Below, piece by piece: positions 30,165 through 36,059 of a stretch of DNA of 36,059 nucleotides. The stretch is taken from IMG/VR virus record IMGVR_UViG_3300011113_000416, positions 1 through 36,059 of that record, one strand, 5' to 3'. Origin of the DNA: a virus. Position 1 is the first letter of the stretch, and the number at the start of each line of letters is the position of its first letter. Both the position numbers and the translations under genes were made by a program. The notes below the pieces were generated by a model. That model had not been told where the DNA came from and did not search any database. It was given only the letters and a program-made list of their open reading frames with translations.

Positions 30165-31130
30165 ATGAGCGAAACCGGCACGGGTGTACCCCCGGGAAGC
30201 GTACAGGCCACGCAGGATGTCTTCGAGCAGATGCTCGCCGCCGATGAAGGCGAAAACGAGCAGCAAGAGACGGAGAGCGTGACGGAAGAGGTGCTCGAGG
30301 CGGCGGATGGCGAGTCCGACGCCGAGGGCGAAGTAACCGAAGGCGAGGAGGATGCCGACGAGGCGCCCCAGCCGGGCCAGACATTCCGCGTCAAGGTTGA
30401 CGGGGAAGAAGTCGAGGTCCCGCTGGATGAGCTGCTGAAGGGCTACTCCCGCACCGCGGACTACACGCGCAAGACGCAGGCAATCGCCGAGGCCCGGAAA
30501 CAGGCCGAGGTAGAGCTTCGCCAGGCGCGGGAAGAGCGGCAACGGTATGCGCAGACGTTGGAGGCGCTCGACCAGAGCCTCAAGCAGCTGCAACCGCCCG
30601 AGATCGACTGGGACCGTCTCTACCAAGAGAACCCGGTCGAGTGGGTGAGACAGCGCGAGATCGCACGGTCGAGACAGGAGCAGGCGGCTTGGGTGCAGAC
30701 CCAGAAGCAGACCCTGGTCGAGAAGCAGCAGCAGGAAGAGCAGGCCGAGGCCGAGAAGACACTCGAGGCCGAGCGAAGCAAACTCCTGGAGGCGCTTCCC
30801 GAGTGGCGCGACGCCGAGAAGGCGCGCACCGAGAAGGCGAAGATCGTCGAATATGCCACCGAGAGACTCGGCTTTTCAGTCGAGGAGATCTCGGACATCT
30901 ACGACGCCCGTGCCGTCTTGGCGCTGCGCAAGGCGATGATGTTCGACGAGCTGATGTCCAAGCGTGACAAGCTCCGCCCGACCATCACGCAGAAGGCGAA
31001 GCCCATGAAGGCTGGCGCGGCCAGCACTCCGCAGTCCTCTCAGGTCGTGTCATCCAAGAACGCTCTTTCTAAGCTCGCCAAGAGTGGCAGCACGCGCGAC
31101 GCGGCTGCCGTGTTTGAGCAATTCATTTAA
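30165..31130 (+). CDS. Scaffolding protein
   Basis: A 321-residue protein. Residues 25-75 are very acidic (EGENEQQETESVTEEVLEA and onward). VDGEEVEVPLDELLKGYSRTADYTRKTQ follows, a segment typical of phage scaffolds, then a long coiled coil (residues about 105-215), and a basic C-terminus (AKPMKAG, SKLAKSGSTRDA). It lies directly before the capsid gene with a 12-bp gap. It guides procapsid assembly and then leaves. Confidence 0.85.
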   Translation: MSETGTGVPPGSVQATQDVFEQMLAADEGENEQQETESVTEEVLEAADGESDAEGEVTEGEEDADEAPQPGQTFRVKVDGEEVEVPLDELLKGYSRTADYTRKTQAIAEARKQAEVELRQAREERQRYAQTLEALDQSLKQLQPPEIDWDRLYQENPVEWVRQREIARSRQEQAAWVQTQKQTLVEKQQQEEQAEAEKTLEAERSKLLEALPEWRDAEKARTEKAKIVEYATERLGFSVEEISDIYDARAVLALRKAMMFDELMSKRDKLRPTITQKAKPMKAGAASTPQSSQVVSSKNALSKLAKSGSTRDAAAVFEQFI

Positions 31131-31142
31131 AGGACCATTTCC

Positions 31143-32123
31143 ATGTCACAGACTGCAAATACTTTTGATACGTTTGCCGCAAAGGGCATCCGTGAGTCTC
31201 TCTCCAACGTGATCTACAACATCTCGCCGGAAGAGACCCCGTTCATGTCGAACATCGGCCGCGAGAACGTCAAGAACACTTACTTCGAGTGGCAGACGGA
31301 CTCGCTCGCCGCGGCCTCCACGACCAACGCGCAGGTGGAAGGCGACGACGTTTCGTCGTTCGATTCGACCTCCGCCACGACCCGCGTGGGCAACTACACG
31401 CAGATCAGCAACAAGACCGTGCTGATCTCGGGCACGCTCGAGGCCGTCGACAAGGCCGGCCGTCGCTCGGAGCTGGCGTACCAGCTCGCCAAGCGCTCGG
31501 CTGAAATCAAGCGCGACATGGAGAGCACCATGCTCACCAACCAGGCCGCCTCGGCTGGTTCGGCTGGTGTCTCGACCGCGCTGCGCAAGACGGGCTCGCT
31601 GCTGGCCTTCCTCAAGACCAACACCGACAAGGGCACGGGCGGCGCTGATCCGGTCTACACGAGCTCGCCGAACGCGACCCGCACGGACGCCACCGCGGCG
31701 AACCTGCGCACCTTCACGGAGGCCATCCTCAAGACGGTCATCCAGAAGGTCTGGGCCGCCGGTGGATCGCCGAAGCTGTTGATGGTTGGCCCGGTGAACA
31801 AGGCCCGCGTGTCGAGCTTTGCCGGCATCGCGGAGATCCGCCGCGAGGTCACGGGCAACCGCCAGGCGACCATCATCGGCGCCGCGGACGTCTACGTGTC
31901 CGACTTCGGCTCGGTCTCGGTCGTCCCCAACCGCTTCCAGCGTGAGCGTGACGCCTTCGTGCTCGACCCCGAGTACGCGAGCGTTGCCTTCCTCCGTCCG
32001 TTCCAGACGGTGGAGCTCGCCAAGACCGGCGACGCCGAGAAGCGCTTGATCACCGTGGAGTACGGGTTGAAGGTCAACACCGAGGCCGCGCACGGCCTCG
32101 CCGCCGACCTCACCACGACCTAA
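31143..32123 (+). CDS. Major capsid protein, SU10/DUF5309 family
   Basis: A 326-residue protein with an AAAGGA ribosome site. The N-terminus has GIRESLSNVIYNISPEETPF and MSNIG; the middle KRSAEIKRDMESTMLTNQAA; the C-terminal half VWAAGGSPKLLMVGPVNKARVS, ADVYVSDFGSVSVVPNRFQR and EYGLKVNTEAAHG. These mark the SU10-type HK97-fold capsid proteins. The length is normal. A GC-rich hairpin lies just after its stop. Confidence 0.9.
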   Translation: MSQTANTFDTFAAKGIRESLSNVIYNISPEETPFMSNIGRENVKNTYFEWQTDSLAAASTTNAQVEGDDVSSFDSTSATTRVGNYTQISNKTVLISGTLEAVDKAGRRSELAYQLAKRSAEIKRDMESTMLTNQAASAGSAGVSTALRKTGSLLAFLKTNTDKGTGGADPVYTSSPNATRTDATAANLRTFTEAILKTVIQKVWAAGGSPKLLMVGPVNKARVSSFAGIAEIRREVTGNRQATIIGAADVYVSDFGSVSVVPNRFQRERDAFVLDPEYASVAFLRPFQTVELAKTGDAEKRLITVEYGLKVNTEAAHGLAADLTTT

Positions 32124-32141
32124 TAGCGGTGGTGTAGACTT

Positions 32142-32171
32142 GGGGGCGGCGGCAATCTGGCCGTCGCCCCC
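32142..32171 (+). terminator. Strong GC hairpin after the capsid gene
   Basis: GGGGGCGGCGGC (32142-32153) pairs with GCCGTCGCCCCC (32160-32171) over an AATCTG loop: 12 pairs, one of them G-U. It lies 19 bases after the capsid stop. No T-run follows, so it may be a partial terminator, an RNA-stability element for capsid mRNA, or the leader of the next gene. Confidence 0.6.
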
Positions 32172-32184
32172 GAGTTGAGGCAGC

Positions 32185-32505
32185 ATGAACTCGACAGGCA
32201 AGCGCCTATTCGACTACGACCCGGAGACGGGCACCACGAAGTGGTGGCACTACGACGCCGACAAAGACGAGGCCACCATCGAGACGGTCTTCGATGTCGG
32301 CGACCTGGTGGAGCAGAACAAGCGACGATTCGCCGAGACCGACGAGCGGTCCCGGTGGGGCGAGTGGAGTCAGGTGGCGTCGATCCCGATGCCGCTGTAT
32401 TACCGGCTCAAGGCGCAGGGCATCGTGGATGACCCGAAGCGCATGAAGGCCTGGCTCAACGACGCCGACAACAGATTCTTCAGAACCCGCCCGGGGCGCG
32501 TATGA
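32185..32505 (+). CDS. Conserved small phage protein after capsid gene
   Basis: A 106-residue protein. The ATG lies behind TTGAGGCAGC. It contains KRLFDYDPETGTTKWWHYD, then VASIPMPLYYRLKAQGIVDD and MKAWLNDADNRFFRTRPG, a pattern familiar from podoviruses in the same place after the major capsid. The last part is strongly conserved in such phages. Its role is unknown; it may be a head-completion or assembly protein. Confidence 0.7.
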   Translation: MNSTGKRLFDYDPETGTTKWWHYDADKDEATIETVFDVGDLVEQNKRRFAETDERSRWGEWSQVASIPMPLYYRLKAQGIVDDPKRMKAWLNDADNRFFRTRPGRV

Positions 32506-33170
32506 GCCGCTCGGTGGCGATTCTGGTCCCGGCAAGGGACACGGTGATGACATCGTTCGCGTACGATATGGCGCGCGCGATGTCGTACCACACCGCGACA
32601 ACGGACGACCGTGTGCTGCTCTACACCAGCCACGGGACTCTGATCGCCTCTCAACGGATGGAGCTTGCGCGTCAAGCCCTGGAGGAGAAGGCGGACTATC
32701 TCCTCTGGCTCGACTCGGACATGCGGTTCCCGAGGGAGACCATCGGGCACCTCATCCTGCGCGACAAGCCCATCGTGGCCGCGAACTACGCGACCCGTCG
32801 TATGCCGGTCAAGCCGGTGGCGATGCGCGACGCGCGCGGCCAGATCGAAAGGGTATACACCGGCCCGGAGTCCGAGGGCCTCGAGGCCGTTGATTATGTC
32901 GGAATGGGCGTGATGATGGTCAAGCGTGAGGTGTTTGAGAAGGTCGAGCAGCCGTGGTTCGCCATCCCGTACTCGACGGTCGGCAACCACTACATCGGGG
33001 AGGATGTCTTCTTCTGCCGCAAGGCGAAGGAGGCGGGTTACGAGACGCTCGTCGACCATGACCTCTCGCAGCACGTAAAGCACATCGGCACCTTCGAGTA
33101 TTCGCACGAAGGCGCATGGGCGGTGAAGGAGCAGGTGGAAGGTGGCACTAGCCTCATACAGCAACCTTAA
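32502..33170 (+). CDS. Glycosyltransferase, GT-A fold
   Basis: A 222-residue protein with an ATG overlapping the previous stop. It starts SVAILVPARDTVMTSF, has TLIASQRMELARQALEEKADYLLWLDSDMRF with the D-x-D metal site, PIVAANYATRR, GMGVMMVKREVFE and YIGEDVFFCRKAKEAGY with the catalytic-type E-D. This fits the phage GT2-like group. It sits between capsid and adaptor genes, so the target could be a virion protein. Its end overlaps the adaptor gene by 29 bases. Confidence 0.8.
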   Translation: MSRSVAILVPARDTVMTSFAYDMARAMSYHTATTDDRVLLYTSHGTLIASQRMELARQALEEKADYLLWLDSDMRFPRETIGHLILRDKPIVAANYATRRMPVKPVAMRDARGQIERVYTGPESEGLEAVDYVGMGVMMVKREVFEKVEQPWFAIPYSTVGNHYIGEDVFFCRKAKEAGYETLVDHDLSQHVKHIGTFEYSHEGAWAVKEQVEGGTSLIQQP

Positions 33171-33774
33171 AGCGTCGCTCGCCGACTGGCTGAACCGCGA
33201 CGATTTGACGTCGGTCATCCCCGACTTCATCTCGCTCGCCGAGGCGCAGATCGAGCGCCGGCTGCCGACGCAGAAGATGGTCAAGCGTGCGACCGCGACC
33301 ATCGACACGCCGTTCTCGGCGCTGCCGTCGGACTTCCTGTCCGCGAAGTCGCTGGTGCTGACCTCGACCTCGCCGGTGCAGCCGCTTGAGTTCCTGACCG
33401 AAGACGAGCTGGACGCAAAGAAGCAGGTCTTCCGCACCAGCGGCAAGCCGCGGTACTTCGCGCTCGTCGGCGGCCAGATCGAGGTCCTGCCGCCGCCCGA
33501 CACCGGCTACACGGCCGAGCTCACCTACGTGGCGACGCTCGCCAAGCTGTCGGATTCCAATGCGTCGAACTGGGTGCTAGAGCGGCACCCCGACGTGTAC
33601 CTCTACGGGTCGCTCTTGCAGGCGGCGCCGTACCTGCGCGACGACGAGCGGGTGGGCCTCTGGACCCCGCTCTACGCGCAGGCCATCGAGGACATGATCG
33701 TCCAGAACGAGCGCGCGGCATTCAGCCAGGGGCGCCTGTCCATGAAAGTCAAACCGACGAGGGTTATCCCGTGA
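33142..33774 (+). CDS. Head-tail adaptor protein (SU10/gp6 type)
   Basis: A 210-residue protein starting at a GTG inside the glycosyltransferase gene. The pattern is SYSNLKASLADWLNRDDLTS, IPDFISLAEAQIERRLPT, then a beta-rich middle (KPRYFALVGGQIEVLPPP), and YLYGSLLQAAPYLRDDERV with a final helix. This is typical of the adaptor that binds beneath the portal in SU10- and P22-like phages. Length is normal. Confidence 0.8.
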   Translation: MALASYSNLKASLADWLNRDDLTSVIPDFISLAEAQIERRLPTQKMVKRATATIDTPFSALPSDFLSAKSLVLTSTSPVQPLEFLTEDELDAKKQVFRTSGKPRYFALVGGQIEVLPPPDTGYTAELTYVATLAKLSDSNASNWVLERHPDVYLYGSLLQAAPYLRDDERVGLWTPLYAQAIEDMIVQNERAAFSQGRLSMKVKPTRVIP

Positions 33775-34154
33775 GTGCATTTTCCAACTACCTTGAGAAC
33801 AAGATCCTCCTGCACGTGCTGTCGAACACGGCGTACACCTCGCCGACGACGGTCTACCTCGGCCTACACACGGCCGACCCGACCGACGCCGGCACGGGCA
33901 CGGAGGTGAGCGGCGGCAGCTACGCGCGCCAGTCGTTCGCCTCGACCATCTCCGGCAACGCGGCGTCGAACACCTCGGCGATTGAGTTCCCGACCGCCAC
34001 GGCGTCGTGGGGCACGGTCGGCTGGGTCGCTGTCTGGGACAACCTGACCGGCGGCAATCTTCTGTTCCACGGAGCGCTGACCTCGAGCAAGTCCATCGCA
34101 TCGGGCGATGTGTTCCGTATCCCGGCGGGCGACCTCGACATCACGCTGGACTGA
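33771..34154 (+). CDS. Phage tail fibre-associated structural protein
   Basis: A 127-residue protein from a GTG overlapping the adaptor stop. It shows YLENKILLHVLSNTAYTSPT, TVYLGLHTADPTDAGTGTEV, SYARQSFAST and DVFRIPAGDLDITLD. This is a widely seen phage family annotated as tail fibre protein. It is a compact beta-sandwich by pattern. It probably forms part of the tail fibre attachment. Confidence 0.75.
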   Translation: MSAFSNYLENKILLHVLSNTAYTSPTTVYLGLHTADPTDAGTGTEVSGGSYARQSFASTISGNAASNTSAIEFPTATASWGTVGWVAVWDNLTGGNLLFHGALTSSKSIASGDVFRIPAGDLDITLD

Positions 34155-34157
34155 TAG

Positions 34158-35003
34158 ATGGCCGGCTACGGCTCGGGGCTGTATGGCCGTGGCAGGTATG
34201 GCATCGACCCGAAGGAGGGCGCTGCCAGTTTAAGCGCGGCCGCCTCGCTCTCTTGCATAGGCGTGAGGGTGAGGCTCGGCGCGGCGGCCGTGAGTGGCGC
34301 CGCGACGGTGACGGCGGTCGGGGTGCGTGTGCGCCTCGCCGCGAGCGCCATGTCGGCCTCTGCGACGCAGACGGCCGCGGCGGTCATCGTAGAGGACGCC
34401 TCGGCGTCTCTGGCGGCCTCTGGGGCGCTTGCGTGCTCCGGGCAGCGTGTGGCGCTTGGCGCCGCGGCGATGTCCGGCGCGGCCTCTCTGGCGGCCGTAG
34501 GGGTCCGCGTGCGGCTCGGTGCCGCGGCGGTCTCTGGGGCGGCCACGCTCGCGGCGGATGCGCGGCGGGTGCGGCTCGCGGCCTCGGCGATGTCCGGGGC
34601 GGCGAGCCAGTCGGCCGCCGGGGTCCGGGTGCGGCTCGGGGCGGCGGCGCTCTCTGGGGCCGCGACGCAGACCGCGACCGCGAACGTCGTCTACATCGAC
34701 AGCGCGGCCCTCTCTGGGTCGGCTGCCCTGGCGGCGGCGGGCGGGGTCATACAGTCTGCGGCGGCGGCGCTCTCGGGATCGGCCGCTCTATCGGCCGCCG
34801 GGCGGCTGAAATGGGAACCGGAGCCGGACACGGCCGAGAGTTGGACGCCGCAGGCCGACACGGCAGAGAGCTGGGCCGCGGCGAGCGATACGGTCGTCGC
34901 GTGGACCGCGGCGAGCGACACGGCAGAGACATGGACGCCGGCGAGTGACACGGCGGAGACTTGGACAGAAAAGACACACCCGGCCTATTTGCAGGCCGCT
35001 TGA
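34158..35003 (+). CDS. Tandem-repeat fibre-like protein (20-residue and 10-residue repeats)
   Basis: A 281-residue protein starting 3 bases after the previous stop. Residues 1-20 are Gly/Tyr-rich. Residues 21-220 hold about ten 20-residue repeats of the form GAAAVSGAATLTAVGVRVRL, most with exact period. Residues 224-273 hold five 10-residue repeats (DTAESWTPQA, DTAESWAAAS, DTVVAWTAAS, DTAETWTPAS, DTAETWTEKT). A short end follows (HPAYLQAA). Strict repeats of small residues and alternating Val/Arg suggest a thin beta-solenoid or trimeric fibre. It sits between tail genes, so a fibre shaft or adhesin is likely. Confidence 0.75.
   Translation: MAGYGSGLYGRGRYGIDPKEGAASLSAAASLSCIGVRVRLGAAAVSGAATVTAVGVRVRLAASAMSASATQTAAAVIVEDASASLAASGALACSGQRVALGAAAMSGAASLAAVGVRVRLGAAAVSGAATLAADARRVRLAASAMSGAASQSAAGVRVRLGAAALSGAATQTATANVVYIDSAALSGSAALAAAGGVIQSAAAALSGSAALSAAGRLKWEPEPDTAESWTPQADTAESWAAASDTVVAWTAASDTAETWTPASDTAETWTEKTHPAYLQAA
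34218..34817 (+). repeat. 60-bp tandem coding repeats
   Basis: About ten diverged 60-bp units in phase, each coding a 20-residue segment; two units near the end differ in length by one or two codons. Nucleotide identity is partial, with blocks such as GTGCGGCTCG and TCTGGGGC recurring. Confidence 0.7.
34827..34976 (+). repeat. 30-bp tandem coding repeats
   Basis: Five consecutive 30-bp units start at 34827, 34857, 34887, 34917 and 34947, each beginning GACACGG or GATACGG. They encode the 10-residue DTAESWTPxx units at the end of the fibre-like protein. Confidence 0.85.
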
Positions 35004-35012
35004 GGTAACGAC

Positions 35013-36059
35013 ATGGCTGACACGACAACCACCAACCTGGGACTGACGAAGCCGGAAGTCGGCGCGTCTTCTGACACCTGGGGCACGAAGCTCAACACCA
35101 ACCTCGATCTCGTCGACGGGATCTTCCCCGGCGCCGGCAACGGCACCTCGGTGGGCCTCAACGTCGGCACCGGCAAGACCCTGACGGTCGGCGGCACGCA
35201 GAACATGGCGGCGCTCACGGCCTCGACGGCGCTCGCGCTCGATGCGAGCAAGAACGTGGTGTCGGTCACGAACACCGGCACGGGCAACAATGTCCTCGCC
35301 GGATCGCCGACCCTTACCGGCACAGTCAGCGCGGCGGCGGCGACCCTCTCCGGCAACCTCACCCTCTCCGGCGGCACCGCCAACGGCGTCCTGTACTTAA
35401 ACGGCAGCAAGGTGGCGACGAGTGGGTCGGCGCTGGTGTTTGATGGGACGAATCTTGGCATCGGCACGGCGAGTCCGGGTGGCAAATTAGAAGTTGCTCT
35501 GACCAGCACATCTGACCCATCGCTTCGGCTGCGCTACAACAGCACAAGTATATACGCCAATCATTTGATGAATGGCGGCGGCGACTATGTTGTTGAATCT
35601 CCAGCAGCAAACGGTGTCACCAGCGGAAATATGCGGCTTCGTGCCGGAGCAACTTTTTCTATTGCTACCAATAACTCCGCAGCAACATCACCTCAATTAA
35701 CCCTCGACACCTCCGGCAACCTCGGCATCGGCACGGCGAGTCCGTCGCAGCGGCTCCATGTGGTCGGCACCGCAAGAGTTTCTGGCCCAACCAATACTGC
35801 GACATTTCAATTGTGGGGGCAGAATTCTGTCACGGACGGCGCGTGGTCGGTAAACTGTCAAGCAACTCGCTCATTGGTGTTCTCTGACGATTATCAGGGT
35901 CTTGAGCGTATGCGTCTCGATGCCTCCGGCAACCTCGGCATCGGCACGGCGAGTCCGGGCTATAAGTTGGATGTGCGTGGCGTAACGGCGTCTGGCAACG
36001 GAACAATCACGACCGGGTTTACTTACGACACGCGAGGATTGGTTGGGACATTCTCTAAC
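35013..36059 (+). CDS. Tail fibre protein, N-terminal part (3'-truncated by the window edge)
   Basis: 349 codons open to the window end. The N-terminus [20 protein letters not shown] and [15 protein letters not shown] is a typical phage fibre attachment region. Gly/Thr/Ser-rich beta-strands follow ([21 protein letters not shown]). Three modules of the type [14 protein letters not shown] occur at about residues 150, 245 and 315. Such modules usually precede an S74 chaperone, which is present at positions 1-398. The full protein would be about 480 residues if the ends join. It should mediate host recognition. Confidence 0.85.
   Translation, partial: MADTTTTNLGLTKPEVGASSDTWGTKLNTNLDLVDGIFPGAGNGTSVGLNVGTGKTLTVGGTQNMAALTASTALALDASKNVVSVTNTGTGNNVLAGSPTLTGTVSAAAATLSGNLTLSGGTANGVLYLNGSKVATSGSALVFDGTNLGIGTASPGGKLEVALTSTSDPSLRLRYNSTSIYANHLMNGGGDYVVESPAANGVTSGNMRLRAGATFSIATNNSAATSPQLTLDTSGNLGIGTASPSQRLHVVGTARVSGPTNTATFQLWGQNSVTDGAWSVNCQATRSLVFSDDYQGLERMRLDASGNLGIGTASPGYKLDVRGVTASGNGTITTGFTYDTRGLVGTFSN
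35710..35957 (+). repeat. 35-bp perfect direct repeat in tail fibre gene
   Basis: Positions 35710-35744 and 35923-35957 are identical for 35 bases and 213 bp apart, an exact multiple of three. A shorter copy of 23 bases lies at 35457-35479. They code the LGIGTASP modules. Such repeats could drive fibre gene recombination and can confuse assembly near the window end. Confidence 0.85.

Noticed and set aside
1-36059. tRNA genes and integrase/attachment sites
   Set aside because: Reading both strands I saw no convincing cloverleaf and no tyrosine or serine recombinase motifs; a dedicated tRNA search was not possible.

Overview
The window reads as an essentially complete genome, about 36 kb, of a high-GC tailed phage with a short-tail (podovirus-type) virion. 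The head parts are a P22-like portal, a SU10-type (DUF5309) major capsid protein, a scaffolding protein, a SU10/gp6-type adaptor and a P22 gp10-like tail hub. The host is probably a Gram-negative proteobacterium: the lysis block contains an Rz gene with a complete Rz1 lipoprotein gene embedded in it, and E. coli-type DnaA boxes are present. I see no integrase, RNA polymerase, family A/B DNA polymerase, tRNA or CRISPR array.

Layout. (1) 1-7968: end of a tail fibre gene, small tail-associated genes, the tail hub, and a run of large Ala/Gly-rich or coiled-coil virion proteins that look like ejection proteins. (2) 7968-9097: lysis (endolysin, Pam3-gp28-type holin, Rz/Rz1), followed by an HELIH mini-metalloprotease and a metallophosphoesterase. 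(3) 14727 down to 10245, minus strand: one tightly packed operon of 13 genes, with nine consecutive 4-bp stop/start overlaps. It runs from small membrane or unknown proteins through a TET-associated-type glycosyltransferase (TAGT) to an SSB-like protein, a PD-(D/E)XK exonuclease and a DUF3310 protein. (4) 14728-14893: divergent control region. (5) 14894-18734, plus strand: YdaS/Cro-like regulator, primase-polymerase/helicase fusion, small genes, a PDDEXK nuclease and an NrdR-like zinc ribbon. (6) 18734-20962: terminase small and large subunits, separated by a 309-bp non-coding region with four DnaA-box-like repeats at exact 11-bp spacing, a perfect 16-bp dyad and an extreme G/C block. (7) 20959-23157: a cassette of a methyltransferase, a GT25 glycosyltransferase and a GH130-like propeller protein between terminase and portal. 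(8) 23192-36059: portal, structural proteins, scaffold, capsid, another glycosyltransferase, adaptor, tail proteins, a 20-residue-repeat fibre-like protein, and the start of the tail fibre gene whose end lies at position 1.

The two ends look like halves of one tail fibre gene, so the molecule is probably circular or circularly permuted. The join is out of frame by one base, which suggests one lost base or a junction artefact. Replication appears to rest on the PriPol-helicase, SSB, exonuclease and resolvase-like nuclease plus the host polymerase. Two candidate origin signals stand out: the GTAC-rich repeat cluster just after the primase gene (17174-17276) and the DnaA-box array (19240-19283). 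Glycan chemistry is prominent: three glycosyltransferase genes and one GH130-like gene. Functions are inferred by motif recognition only; no searches were run.
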